Assembly (NCBI GenBank): GCA_949825045.1
Contig: OX463820.1
Span: 9,436,501-9,500,500 of the forward strand
DNA: 64,000 nt
Source of the DNA: Argyresthia goedartella
Lineage: Eukaryota > Arthropoda > Insecta > Lepidoptera > Argyresthiidae
Direction of reading: 5' to 3'
How positions within the stretch are numbered: position 1 is the stretch's first letter; the number at the start of each line of letters is the position of its first letter. The translations under genes and the position numbers were made by a program. Under the pieces are notes generated by a model. That model ran no database searches, was not told the DNA's origin, and was given only the letters and a program-made list of their open reading frames with translations. Shown here piece by piece: positions 1-12,193 of the stretch.

Positions 1-297
1 CACACGGAAACGTCAAATTTGTTCCATGTACGGAGTAAGATATACTTTGAATTCTGTTCGCCCCACTCTGGTATTACCCTTTATTTTGCTCACAAAGGCC
101 GATTTGCTACCTAATGAACGAAGTTTTGTGCCCCTGTGGTGAATATATTATACGCCTTCTAAGTTTACATATATTGGGCGAATTGCAGAGATAAGAATAC
201 ATGCACGCTTAAAAATCTATGAAAATATGTTTTTTCTGAACTGTATTAACAACCAAAACCTTACAACCCAACAAAAGAGATCATAGTATCATCATAG

Positions 298-425
298 CGT
301 CACACTTTTTCCCATACGGGGTGGCAGAGGCACAATTGTGCCTACTTTGAACCAGTTATTCAATACTCCATTTTGCGTGACAGGAGTCTAGCCCATCGCC
401 GCAGTTATGGAGAAAGTTTCAAAAC
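298..425 (+). repeat. Dispersed repeat with GGTGGCAGAGGCA core, copy 1
   Basis: The segment contains 'cgtcacac', then 'ggggtggcagaggcac', an 'attcaatactcca' stretch and 'gcgtgaca...agcccatcg'. The same series of blocks recurs near 21.1 kb, and partly near 1.77, 25.85, 37.2 (inverted) and 53.67 kb. No long open frame or clear terminal repeat is visible. It is an unnamed interspersed family. Confidence 0.6.
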
Positions 426-444
426 GTTGATTTCTTCTCTGTAC

Positions 445-528
445 TTAAAATAAATAAATTATCTCATTGGTACTCGGTCAGGAATCAAACCTGCATCTCC
501 TGTGTGAGAAGCAAGCGTGAAACCAAAG
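445..528 (-). mobile_element. SINE-A fragment (tRNA-headed), truncated
   Basis: Read on the minus strand, it carries the tRNA-like head of the SINE-A family: 'gagatgcaggtttgattcc' resembles a Pol III B box and is followed by 'accaatgagataattt'. The same head occurs complete at 8.2 kb (+) and, inverted, at 5.5 and 57.1 kb. The body is missing. The sequence runs directly into a LINE 3' tail at about 529. Confidence 0.65.
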
Positions 529-655
529 TCAAAGTCAAAGTTCTTTATTCCTGTAGATATTTACATATATTTAGCAAACGTCATTTTTTGCCTCTTTTCT
601 ACATGGACCACTGTGGGAGAAGACTGGCGATTGAACTCACCGTATAACTAAAGAT
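529..655 (-). mobile_element. 5'-truncated LINE 3' end with TTTGACT tail
   Basis: On the minus strand the sequence ends 'aaatatctacaggaataaag' followed by tandem TTTGACT units. A matching 3' end, also with 'gtaaatatctacag.aataaag', lies on the plus strand at about 21.48-21.57 kb with GACTATT units. A shared unique stretch running into a short tandem tail is typical of CR1/Jockey-type LINE 3' ends. No protein-coding remnant is recognisable. Confidence 0.6.
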
Positions 656-1764
656 TTTGAAAGTTACCAACCCCGAGTAGTCATTCTTAGTGCCTTCTCA
701 ATAAATGTTAAATACCTTCACTGCATTCCGTCTATTAATATACCAGGTACAATAAAACAGATTTTCAACACCACCGCGCGTCGCCACCATACCATGACAC
801 ATGACGCACGTAACGTCACGAGTATGCAAATTAAACATGTTTCATCTTGGCGTTTTCACAGGAGCTTGTCACTGTCAAGGCTTGTATGTCTGGTTTATTA
901 ACTTTTTGCTAATTAGACGGGCCCGGGGCATGTCTGCGAGTATGTTGGCGTTTTTAATTACGAGTGATAATTTCGTCTGACAGCCACTGCAAGTTGGGCC
1001 ACCGTGGAGCTCGCCGGCCCTGCTGGTATTACAATTAGGTGGAACAAGCAATTGTGTATGTTGTTAGGCTATTTAATATCGCGGCTGAGTGAAATGTGTG
1101 TAAGGAAAAAAGAGGAAAGTGCGCTTGTTGTCTTAATTATCATGTTGTAGCTAGACATTTTAGCATTTTAATTTAACATTGTCGCAATGCACAGCATTGT
1201 AAACACATGCACCTTAAGTGGTGGTTTGTTCTTTATGTTTCACAAAAGACAGGCATTAGACATCCTCTAAACAGCATCCAAAAAATAAAAGACCTAGTTA
1301 TGCTCTTGTGAAAGGGATACTGCAAAATGTGAATACAAAGGTATCGAAATGTTGAAAAAAGTGTTAACCTTCCTGCCATGTTTCGTTTCACCATAACGCC
1401 AAGCGTAATTAAAAAGTGTAATTGCTGAACACGAATGTAGACGTAAAAATGTCACAAATAACATTAGAGCAAATCAAAACAAACAAAAGGAAGGGTACAC
1501 GGTGCAATGTAATCACTTCTGTCTGTCAAACACACACTTAGTAGGGCCACTCCAGTAAACGGCTTCTGTTTAGTATTTCGACATAGAACTTAGCTTTTCT
1601 AGCTCAGTATGTATGCGTGGGTGGTGGTAAATTGCCAATAATCTGAAATAGTATCACATTTTATGTATAGGTACTCCTCACGACTGCTGATATGATAAAA
1701 TATATATGTCTGCCGCTAGCCATTAATTGTTTGATGTTAATTTAAGTATTCAATTAAAAACAAA
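656..1764. other. Unassigned AT-rich sequence
   Basis: No open frame with recognisable content, no inverted-repeat element and no match to the repeat families of this window was found. Confidence 0.5.
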
Positions 1765-1840
1765 ACATTCCGTCATGTCTTTTCCTATGCAGGGTGGCAC
1801 AGGCATAGTCGCAATCGAGTTTAGCCAGTAATTTTACACA
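1765..1840 (+). repeat. Dispersed repeat with GGTGGCACAGGCA core, fragment
   Basis: 'cgtcatgtcttttcctatg' is followed by 'agggtggcacaggcatag', matching the first half of the repeat at 298-425. Divergence is higher than between the 0.3 and 21.1 kb copies. Confidence 0.45.
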
Positions 1841-2705
1841 TTAAAAAAACTGTTATTTGTTATTTAATACAACTAATAAATACGGAATCCTAAAAAGTAA
1901 GAAACTAATCTAAGACCAGAGTACTCAAAATCAAAACAAATCCGACGGGCCCAGACTCCATCGATCATTGCAGAGTTTTCATTGCCACCTTCCGGCTCCA
2001 TCACCAGATCAGCTCCATGTCATAAAAATATTCCAATGTCATCCTATTGAACACATAGTACCTATACATAATCATGCAAAATTTCAGCTCAATCCGAAAC
2101 CGGCTAATGGGTCAACTTTGGGTTATCTTTCAAGATTTGATGACAGATCAAGATTTTGGGACAGTTGTAACTAAATAAAAGCTCATATTTAAACTGGATT
2201 GAAGTCAGAACCCTGTTCTAAGAGCAACCCCGACATGGGTACATTGGAGTAAGGGCGCATTTAAGTTAAAATTTTCACTCCCCAGTAGCTTTTTACTAAT
2301 TCGCCAAGTGAAAAGGGTTCGTCGAAGTAATACAGTTTACTGCTTATTCAGTATTTATACATTGAGGGGCTGCCACTCGCTGCGATGTCGGTGTAAGGAA
2401 AATTCATAAAATTTGCTCGTAATTAGTATTGCTTCCTGATCCTGACAAGAAGCGGGTAGACGTATGAGCGAGGTGGAATAAAACCCTCTGCCTAAGCGCC
2501 GTGCCCGTAAATGTATACCTATAAGAGTACCATGGCAGAGCTGATGAGTGCCGGCCAAATTATGGCTATCTGGTCGGCCAAAACAAAAATCACGCTATTA
2601 GTGTTGATCGATTGTGTGTGTTTATGTACCTTGTATAATTTTGTCGTAGCAAAATCGGAATCCTACATGAACCGCTCCCTGCGTTTACCACAGACCGACT
2701 TCGAT
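1841..2705. other. Unassigned sequence
   Basis: Short open frames on both strands (67-68 codons) show no recognisable motif and look like chance frames. No repeat structure was noted. Confidence 0.45.
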
Positions 2706-2885
2706 ACATTACAAAATAAGAATAAGAATAAGAATACATTTTATTTAGACAAACGATACTTAAAGGTAGGTAAACAAAGTGATATCACAAAGGAGGTATT
2801 AAGCTACAGCGATAAACTGCGGCTCCAAACTAGGCAAAGCCTGTATCGTGGGTACAATTTTACGGTTAAAACAATGGGTGTTAAC
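2706..2885 (-). mobile_element. LINE 3' end with ATTCTT tail (minus strand)
   Basis: 'aataagaataagaataagaa' followed by 'tacattttatttagacaa' is, on the minus strand, an end reading 'ttgtctaaataaaatgta' plus three ATTCTT units. This is the usual form of an insect LINE 3' terminus: a polyadenylation-like AATAAA followed by a short tandem tail. The part upstream on the minus strand (2760-2885) is plausibly 3' UTR. The overlapping 125-codon plus-strand frame is explained by this tail and is not called as a gene. Confidence 0.5.
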
Positions 2886-5312
2886 TAAGTACATTGTATA
2901 AGGTAGGTAAGTACTTTATTTATATTTTTAATAACTGGCAGAATAAAACAAAAATTCATCATAAACAGGAATATATAATATAAACACAGCGCAATATAAC
3001 ATAGCATTTTAATATGTAGTGCAGGTAAGTTTTACTAACACACGACTGAAAGAAATAAAACAATTCAAATAATTATGTCTAAATAGTACGTTGATATGAA
3101 AAAGGGTTATTTATTAACACTTAGAATCGACAAGGAGTTGCATATAAAGCTTTTGCATTACGCAACAGTAGGTTTAGGCTTTTGAATATGCAAAGCGTAT
3201 ACTCATTGGTTCAATGTTCAATTTCAATTTAAGCACTAACTTGAGATACATTTCTTAGATCACCAGAAACTCTGTGTGCTATCGCAATTGGAAACAAAGT
3301 AGATAAAGAGGCATTATTAAAATCCGTCAAAGTTAGATAGGCAATAAAAAGTTCGGCTGTTACGTGTAGTGAGGTGCGTTGTTTACGAACAACATAGCGA
3401 CTCCAATCGAGCGTAATGTATTTATGATTATTGTACTCTGCGACGAGGTATAACCCCTTTTTCTACGGTGAAAAGAACATTGGGGGAAACAATTCAGGAA
3501 TAAAGTGTCTCTATCTCTCTAAAAACCATTTCGTACTTTCATTGACATGTATTTTTATGAATTTATTTATATAAAAAGTAATCTTACTTAAAGGGGGCTT
3601 GGTGAAATATGAGTACATACAAAATAAACACAAATACACAAACATAACGAGCAAATGCCACCGCTCTGCCCCCCCACAGGCATTACAGGATCGTGAGCAT
3701 TACTCGGATAAGTCTATCGACAGGCGTGAGCAAACATTGTATATTAGCTACGATGCCCTAAATATTGAAGCCCCTTCTTGTCTTAATCTGATGGCGCTGA
3801 GAGACCGCTTCTTAATCCATCACGTAACCGAGAGCCGTCGAGAAATCGTGTTACATCAACGAAAAATGTATTAAAGGGGGGGGATACGCGCGGCGAGCGA
3901 TCCCATCCCGATCGGACAAACTTTGCTAATACCACCCTCTCGCATAATCGCAGAGCCTTTTACGAGAGGAATTTATGGGGATAGTCCCGATTTCTTGTAG
4001 CATTTACGGCGCGCGTTACGTGCCTCCACCCGACGCCATGCCGGCGGGTTGTTAATTAGCAGACGTAAAAACTGGCTTCCATCTTGATGCATGTGGGGGT
4101 TTTGTTTACCAACAAGTCCATTGCAGAATTAGTGACCCGCACACCTCTGTAAGCCCGGCTATTTGAAGCTAGCTCAAATTACTGCTACACTTATAGCCGG
4201 GTGCTTAAATGCTGCGGTAGTGGAATATTGTTGGTACTATCGAGAGTATTGATTCTGGACGTCGCAGTTCAGTAATTCGAGGCCGGCTCGCGTTGTGCTC
4301 ACGTCAAAGTTGCGAAGTCTTAGCAAGTCCGGGCCCCAGGTGAGAATGCGCTAGACGGTAACTGGCTAGACGGGCTTACGGCTGCCCGCGAGCCAATAAT
4401 GCCGTATGCTAAGTGAATTCGACAATGCCAGAATAGGTGAACTCGTGTACGGGAGGCGAGTTGCGGCTTTGTTCTCGAAACTTCGCCGGGTATTGTGATG
4501 TATCTTATTGCACGTGCGACAGTGCCCCGCTCACGTAACGCGCGCTTTTGTGCGGTAATAGCTAATGCAGCTTCCTGACGTACTTCGGAAATTTCGCCTC
4601 GCGATTGCATGTATCCTGTTTCTAAGAGACGACGACATTGGCGTCTCTATTTTGGTGTTGTAATATTATGCTTATAGCAGCGGATCGGCGGGTGTGGTCG
4701 TATTCCAATTAGGGTTCCATTCAATAAATTTAAATTTTGACTCACACTCGCAAAATCCGCAGGCCCTAGGCGGCCTACACGAAACCTTCACGCTTCAATT
4801 GAGGCAGTTTAAGGCGAAATTAATTACTGGAGCTAGAGAGGATCGACTATTATAGTTTCGCAGTGGAATTATTATTGTGAGGGGTCCTCGGCCGCCAAAA
4901 TTGTGTCCGGACAAGAAAATTAGTGAGCGTAAAACGGGGTGTGAATTTGGAAATCAAAGAGGCTCCGAAACTTATTCAGCGGCTATTGTGCTTGGCTAGC
5001 ATGGGACGCCACCTATATACAATTTGCACAATTTGAGAAGTGCGCTCGTAGCTCATGTTATGGCATTTGATGTAGACCGGTGAGCAGTCCGTTTTAGATT
5101 ATGCTTTGTGTTGCGGAGCATTATATTTTCATTATGTATTTAATTATATAGTTTATAGGTTTGTAATTTCCTGGGTAGGTACCTATATTAAGCCACCTAG
5201 AAGATAACACATATTTAAAAATAGCTATCTCATTATTTGGGTAAGGCGATACCAAAAAAAGTTTTTTTTTCGAATCCATTTACTCCACTATAATAAAATA
5301 TAATCAATTAAC
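2886..5312. other. Unassigned sequence, partly GC-richer (3.9-4.7 kb)
   Basis: No repeat of this window and no recognisable coding segment. The stretch from about 3.88 to 4.70 kb is clearly richer in G+C than its surroundings and holds a 96-codon minus-strand frame without motifs. It may be single-copy host sequence, but nothing supports a gene. Confidence 0.4.
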
Positions 5313-5586
5313 ATAGCCCATATATTTCCCCATCGAAGGGCTCTGGCCCTTACCCGGATACGACTAAGATTAAGCCATATTCCACCACGCTGGCTCAGTG
5401 CGGGTTGATAGAGGGGTTTTACGACTACTACCAAGTAGCGATAGTACCCGGGACCCACTGTTTAACGTGTCATCCGAAACACTGAACGTCCGATACTGTC
5501 TTAAGATGAATTAATTATCTCATTGGTACATAGTCTGTGTGAGAAGCAGAGAAGCAAGCTTGAAACCCATTAGACCACGGAGCTCT
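5313..5586 (-). mobile_element. SINE-A, near-complete copy (minus)
   Basis: Read on the minus strand, a tRNA-like head ('gctccgtggtctaatggg') is followed by 'accaatgagataattaattc', then 'cggacgttcagtgtttcgga', 'gggtcccgg', 'tcaacccgcactgagccag', 'gtggtggaatatggctt' and a 3' part 'cccctcg.tgg'-like. The same ordered blocks occur at 8.19-8.48 kb (+) and 56.89-57.16 kb (-). The B box is degenerate: 'tgcaggttcgaaacc' of the 8.2-kb copy is reduced here. The element is non-coding and would need LINE enzymes in trans. Confidence 0.75.
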
Positions 5587-8190
5587 TTGCTTATTCCACT
5601 ATAATGACATCTGAAGATTCGATTTTCGGGTTACCTTTTATTGAGTATATGATTAAGATCCTCACTGAAGAAAAACGCGGTTGGATAAAAAATTCTCGAT
5701 TGAATTTAATTATGCAAAGAACTCTACATTGTTTTATGTATTCCTATAATTTTGAAATCCTAACTAATTTTATTGCGGAATTGCATTTAAAATATTTTTG
5801 TCAAAATAGCGTAGTTTTTTATGGCGTTTGGCGCTACGTAATTTTAGTTTAAGTCGAGCGCATTGTTTGCACTCTCTTTTCTTTCGTTTACATTCGTAGT
5901 CCTTTTTTATATATATTTGGGACACCTTAACTCTAAAATCAAAGAAACAAATATCACATATCCAGCACCATACATCATCTCCCAACATTAGTCTGCTATC
6001 AATGTTTTGCTTCAAGCGCCGGCTGGGAGTCAAACGCGCATTCGGAGGTTCGAAACCGCGATATTGCGATATATGGCCGCCGAGGGAACAGCAGCTGAGA
6101 TTCCGAAACACGCCAGATTTATGGCGCACCTACAAGAATATTAATCAATTTCCGACTGAACGAATGTTTACTGCAGTTTAGGGGATCTTTATGAAAACCA
6201 TATTTATTTATTTTTAGTTTAGCACTACTATTTTTTTGTGGCTGTATCCCCAGTAAGGGAAGCCGGAGCTACGAGAACGCACAGTGATCTTATTAATGCG
6301 TTAAACATTATTTGTGCCTTTCAACATGTAAATATGATGACTGATTTTTTTGACGGATTAAATAACAAATACATTTAAACTAAAGATGATATCGATGTCG
6401 TAGTTAATATTGTTTTAAATTATTTACAAACAACCACGTAAAGCCACCCACCCTACCCCGAAAACTTTAGTAAGGACTAAAAGACTGACAGTGGAGGTTT
6501 AGGGCACGAAAGAATTAAGTATGAAATATGCGCAGCGGGCATAAGGTGCTAGCTGATTTATGTGACGGCGATCTGGTTTAAATATTGTTGTTTGTATCTT
6601 AGACGATGTTCCATGGGGAAATCCATCGACCCATACAGGTGTGGAAGCGTTTTGTGGGGAAAATTATTTTTGCCCAGATTCGAACTCGAACGTGAATAAA
6701 CCTTTATGGGTTGATTTTTCAGGAGGTGATAGTTTTTTTGATAGATCTATTGTTCGCAGTTCTCTAAATTATGGAAATAAATATACAGCGATGATATGTT
6801 TAATGGCCCTATAACCGTGGGATTAGAAAAAAATAGAAAGAAAGACAAAAAAATAAGATTTTCTACCCATCATGTCAGGCCGTTTTTTTTTTGGAAAAAT
6901 GTACATTGTATTTGATATTATGTTTCATATTACTTTATATACTATGTTTATTTTCGAAATATTTAATTATTTATTTTATTTTGACGGTCAATTCGTTTTG
7001 CCCCATTCCACCAGGAGATGAAAAAGGTGTCATTGGGCATATTACCGCGAAAGTCCTAATACCAAGGATTACAAATTAAACATGTTTGGTTCCGTACGGC
7101 AAATTATAATCTGCGCATGTACTCGCTATTTTAATTACTTTTTGACCTTCTAAGTTAAAATTGTGTCATCATCATGAGTTTATTTTATTTTTATAAATAA
7201 GTATTAAACTCATTTCATTTAAAATGCCCTCTCAAAAATTACAACATAAGAGACCTCTCAGATTACAAACACAATGAACAGGAATAATGATTAAAATATT
7301 TGGTATTATTTTAAGTAACTTTACATAAGTACTTTTACCAAGACATATACACGCCAATAGGAGCTCATAGATAATATTGCCGTGAGACAGAAAATTCCTA
7401 CCTCGGTGATAGGAGTTTTATACGAGCTTATTGTTTGTTATTACGACACAAAAAAAATCGACACGTAAATAATGTAAGAAATTCAGTTGAACACTAGCAA
7501 TGTATTGCTTAAAATATGTGCGACTCAATTAAACAGTTACACAAAATGACTGCTTTTTTTACCAATAAAAATTTACCTCCTTTTTTCACCTCTCTAAGAA
7601 TCCGACCATTTTTTCAACATTTTTTAATATCAACGGTAACGCGGTTTTGAGATCGACCTCTAAAATACATATTCTACCACAAGGGTATTTTGTTTGAGGT
7701 CGAATATCAGTTATAAATAGGACAAGGCCTTAATTTAAAGACGAAGAAGAATCTACAAACATAATTTTCACGAATTTAAGCAGTATTAAAATATTAGCTT
7801 AAAATTACGCGTGCGCTTGGCTGGGACTTCCCGCGTTTGTATGTGGCGCCCTGATGCATCGCCCTCGTTGTACTGATTAATACATTTTAATATTTTGCTG
7901 AAATGTTAAATTTTCGCGCATAATAATGTGTTGTGTGTGTGATGTGTTCTATGAAATATAGATTAATTTTATTTAATCTTGGTAACCTTAAATTAACTCA
8001 AACGTGAATAAAACTCGAAACCAAATTTACTTGGCAATAGAATCACATTTTCACTGCAGCAGTAATTCCAGAAACAAGAAAATTACCTGAAAAGAAACAC
8101 TCAAAGTTAACAAAATGTCTCTCAATTATTTACGGACATATCAAAAAAAAGGTCCCAAGATTATTTACAAGTACGATTAAATATTAATCT
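5587..8190. other. Unassigned AT-rich sequence
   Basis: Several frames of 60-119 codons occur on both strands, all without recognisable motifs and with low-complexity composition. A weak hairpin, 'cgacctctaaaatac' against 'gtattttgtttgaggtcg', lies at about 7653-7705. Nothing else was identified. Confidence 0.45.
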
Positions 8191-8482
8191 AGATCTCCGT
8201 GGTAAAATGGATTTGACACTTGCTTATTACACAAGAGATGCAGGTTCGAAACCAGACCATGTACCAATGAGATAATTAATTTATCTTAAATACATTATCG
8301 GACGTTCAGGATTTCGAATGACACGTTGACCTATAGGTCCCGGCTACGACTACGTGTGGTAGTGCTCGTTAATCCCCTCATCAACCCGCACTGAGCCAGC
8401 GTGGTGGAGTATGGCTTAATCTTACTCGTATCCGGGTAAAGACTTGTGCCCCTCGGTGGGTACATTAATGGGCTACATTTAA
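8191..8482 (+). mobile_element. SINE-A, best-preserved copy (plus)
   Basis: The head has a Pol III A-box-like 'tggtaaaatgga' and a B-box-like 'ggttcgaaacc', 40-odd bases apart as in a tRNA. The body contains 'accaatgagataattaattt', 'tcggacgttcagga', 'aacccgcactgagccagcgt' and 'gtatccgggtaaagac'. The head does not fold as a full tRNA (there is no matching 3' acceptor strand), so it is a SINE and not a tRNA gene. No clear target-site duplication was found. Confidence 0.78.
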
Positions 8483-9345
8483 TTATTTATTTATTTATAA
8501 GTCCAGCATTCACATCATAAGATCTATTCACATCATAACGTCTACTCTAGACGTGTACGCAAATTGTTACACTACACTTGCCGATCTGTCCTTAGTTGTC
8601 ATTTTGCATATCGGTCCTCATGCGTTGCAGGGGTAGAATTTAACCCTTCGTGTGACGGAGGTGTCGTCTCGTTTTTATCTTCGCCGGCAGCTGACGCCCG
8701 CGTGACGTATGCGCGCCGCAGACCGCCCGCAAATTCACGCTCAAAGGATGACGGCGGGTGTGACACGGTGGACGCCTCATATTATGAATTATTATACTTT
8801 GGGTCGTATTTTGTACAATCATCTAAACAGCGTTGTCAATCTCCAATATGCGAGATTTTGATTGGAAAATTAATATTTTGATTTATTTCATCGCTTGCAC
8901 AGGAATGAGAAGATCAGGATTTTCAACTAATCCTATAAATAATGACGTTCGATTACTGTTACAACACAAGTAGCCCCAACACGCGAATAAATCAATATAC
9001 TTATACTATTTTCGTATATTACCTTCCTTACTGCATAGTTCAGCAAACCAGAGCGTCTCATATGCAAATTCCGCAATTCGGGTACAATGTTATTCGGTCT
9101 TAGAGAATCATGCACTCCTCATTTTAAAACCACAAGAAGGCACGTCTCGCTCGATGGCTACAAAACGTCTCAGGATGCAATAGATCTAACTCCTAGAGCA
9201 CCTTTGTGTCCAGGTCTGTCCAGTTGACTTGTTCATATATCGCGATATATAATCACGCTGAATTCTAATCAGAGCCGAGGCCAACAAAATATTGATTGCT
9301 TGTATTTTATTTTGTATTTGTAAAGCCTAGATCCATTCCCACTGC
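8483..9345. other. Unassigned sequence
   Basis: A 105-codon plus-strand frame and 60-codon minus-strand frames overlap in a GC-richer patch (8.64-8.77 kb). None has a recognisable domain. A short perfect palindrome, 'atatatcgcgatatat', lies near 9236. Confidence 0.4.
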
Positions 9346-9998
9346 TTCTATGGATTCCGTACCCGAAGGGTACCAAACGGGACCCTATTACTAAGCTTCC
9401 GCTGTCCATCTGTCCGTCCTTCTGTTCGTCTGTCACCGGGCTCTACCGGATCAACAGAAATAGGTAAAGAGCTGAAATTTCCACAGAGGATCGTAGAAAT
9501 ACTATTGCCGCTATAACAACAAATAATGAAACATACCGGTTTTTAAAAATTAAATGAAGTACCCATACAAGAAATTATTGGTATGGCCATTTTCTTAACC
9601 ATTTTGTTTTATCTGTGAAAACTGGACTCTCAAAGATCTTTAATTGCAGGTATTGAATTTTGTGCTTAGTTATTTGATAATATACGATTATAATTGCTCA
9701 TTCCAATAATAATAAATAACATGAAGTTTTTATCATATTTTATTTTATTTCTGTTAATAAGTTTTTAAATTTTTACGTAGTTCAATACTTACATACTTCA
9801 CAAAAATATTTTTCAATGTTTCGATGTACGGCCTTGAATATTGTCCTATTTAGTATTTAATATTTTATTATTAAAAATTAAAATTACTCATACAAAAGAC
9901 TGTCGTTTTACGTTTTTCCGTGTACCGTGTACCGTGTTCCGTGTATAGAACCTTTCGTGTGCGGGCCAGACGTCCTACTCGCACTTAACGGGTTTTAT
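9346..9998 (+). mobile_element. 'GGGTTCCGTACC' family, long subfamily (plus)
   Basis: It starts around 'gattccgtacccgaagggt' and 'cgggaccctattactaag', followed by a 'ctgtcc' rich stretch, 'tcaacagaaataggtaaaga' and 'tgccgctataacaac'. It ends 'gaacctttcgtgtgcgggcc...ctcgcactt'. A copy of the same long form lies inverted at 34.32-35.03 kb and shares the middle ('aattgctcattccaataata'-like). The short subfamily (32.5 and 37.8 kb) shares only the ends. There is no coding capacity. The element type is not established. Confidence 0.7.
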
Positions 9999-11421
9999 AT
10001 TGACTGAATATTAATAACCTTGATTGACAACCTATTCTTCAATATTCAGATCATTTTTATCTGTCTGTTTATCTGAGGAGTTTACATATTGGCATATTTA
10101 ATATGTGCTATATAAAATATCAAATAAAGCAATCTGTCTGTATCGCTGGGGATTGGAAAATCGTACCTTGGTTAATTAACATTTTTAATGACATCTCAAT
10201 AATTGTGTGGAGGCCGTGAGCATAAAGTATTCTTTCGAACATGTTTTCGACAGAGCCTTGACGTATGGACCAGACAGTGGTCTCTAGGTAGTGGTTTCTC
10301 AACGCCGGAGTCTACGTTTCAGGGGCTAATAAACTTGCCGCGCGCCGCCATCTACTGCATGAATAAAATTATAATGAATTTCAACGGCAAATCGTCTCGT
10401 TAATCAAATGTGCTCCCGCATATGCATAAGGAATCTCCGGTGAACAGCTCATTCGAGAAAGCTGCATTTAATTCGCTTGATGTAATGGGAAATAGTATCT
10501 GCATTTTCAATTGTACGCTACATAACCGGAAGACTTGCTTTTAATGCTGTTTCCCTGTCTTAGTTTAATAATGTTGTAAATTAAAACTCTAGTTAAGATC
10601 TTATTATTGTCCGTAAACCTCCAAATCGTTTAGTAAAGTTGACCGGTGACTAACATCCGTCTGATTAAAAGCGCTCACATGGTATTTTAGATCATGAATA
10701 AGATTTATTCTACTTATTAAATTGTTACTAACACGAGCGGCGAACACAAACGTGACAAGTCAGCCTACGCTAAGAATAAACTCCTATAAACAGCAAACTA
10801 TTGCGCATCGCTAAACAAGCACACCTAACCATAGTTTCTAATTATAAATCAGCGGGAGGATCAGATAAGTCCTTCACTCTAGCCTCACTAATGGCCTCGA
10901 AGAAACCCAAACACAGGCGCCGGCTAATCGCTTAATCAAAATTTATTCCACACTTTGATTTTAAATTTGGGACGCAACATTTATTACTTGCCCCCACAGA
11001 ACAACCCTTCGGAAGGAGGTTCATTATCGCGGATTAAGCCCGTGGAATACTTTATCGATTTTCCACCCGCCAGTATTCATTTTCAATTAAGCTCCAAGTA
11101 TTTTATTAAGTTGGCACGGAATTGATGAGTTTGGCGAACTAATATTTACAATGACTCCGCGTGTGAGGAGACGTAGAGACTTTGTCGGCGTGAATTTGGT
11201 AGCACTTACGTAGACGAATTGTTATTTCAGCATTTTTTTATACTATGAAACCACATTCAAAATAAGCTGAGCAGAAAAAATATTATCTTATACTGTAAAA
11301 GTTGGATTTATACATGTAAAAGGATCTACTCGCGAATGGCGATCAGTAAAACATTATGATCGGAACTTAAAGATATTGTCGTGAGTGAACGTGATCGTGA
11401 GTCAAATTCCTTGCCTATATA
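9999..11421. other. Unassigned sequence left of the maT element
   Basis: Short frames (60-66 codons) lack motifs. No repeat of this window was recognised. The last two bases (TA, 11420-11421) are the target dinucleotide of the maT insertion. Confidence 0.45.
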
Positions 11422-11448
11422 CACAGTCAGGTCATAAGTTCTGTCACA
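11422..11448 (+). repeat. Left terminal inverted repeat of maT copy 1
   Basis: 'cacagtcaggtcataagttc' begins right after TA and matches the reverse complement of the right end with a single C/T difference near the tip. Confidence 0.92.
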
Positions 11449-11845
11449 CAATAAAAACTTTTGAATTTAGAACGCTGGCCACAAAAAAGTTTATTGAATT
11501 CGAATTTCGAAAATAAAAATGTGTACTTTTTAGAATTTTCCTCATTTTTAAATATGGAGTGGACACTTAAAGAAGACCGTGCCGCAGTTATTGCGTCGCA
11601 TCGTTGCGGTTACGCGCCAATTCAGATTTTCGACTTACTGAAAAATTTAAATATAACCAAAAGATTCGTTTATCGTACCATAAAACGATACAATGAAGAC
11701 TCTAGTGTAGATGACAGGTCAAGAAGTGGTCGCCCTCGCTCTGTTAGGACTCCAGCAGTGATAAAAGCTGTGAAGGCGCGAATTCAAAGAAATCCCATAC
11801 GTAAGCAGAAACTGTTGGCCCTTCAGATGGGGTTAAGCAGGACCA

Positions 11846-12193
11846 TTGAATGGTCTTAGTGTGAAAAAAATTATATTGTTCACATTTCCCTACTGCAACC
11901 AATTGACACAAAATGAAAATGTATATAGACATAATATGAATATAACTATGTACAATTTATGTACATATAATAATAAGTTTGATATTATTGACACTAACAA
12001 TTATGTTAGTAATTATTTTACTATGACTAAAGGTACATTTTACCTTTCAAATTATTGTAAACGACAAATAGCTATGTCACTATTATATTTATATGACATT
12101 ACAGCCAAAAATTTGGCTTCTAACTCTGCTTTTACTGAGCAGCCTAATATGAATCTGGTATCAGACCAGAATAACAGGATGCATTTAAATTAG
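11846..12193 (+). CDS. Upstream frame of the LINE (possible ORF1 remnant or N-terminal extension)
   Basis: This 115-codon frame is open from the first base of the LINE to TAG at 12191-12193, with no usable start before the junction. Its product is rich in Asn, Tyr and Lys and has no zinc knuckle, RRM or other motif that I recognise. It overlaps the open frame of the endonuclease/RT by about 19 bases, the latter lying in -1. At the overlap it reads T TTA AAT TAG. It may be the end of an ORF1 whose beginning was lost, an N-terminal leader of ORF2 separated by a frameshift, or chance in AT-rich DNA. Confidence 0.35.
   Translation: MNGLSVKKIILFTFPYCNQLTQNENVYRHNMNITMYNLCTYNNKFDIIDTNNYVSNYFTMTKGTFYLSNYCKRQIAMSLLYLYDITAKNLASNSAFTEQPNMNLVSDQNNRMHLN

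Noticed and set aside
2511..2888. 125-codon plus-strand frame
   Set aside because: Its middle is the reverse complement of a LINE 3' tail (repeated AATAAG), so the frame is a by-product of the repeat.
5770..6129. 119-codon minus-strand frame
   Set aside because: It ends in Lys/Arg-rich low complexity, has no motif, and no splice or start context was supported.
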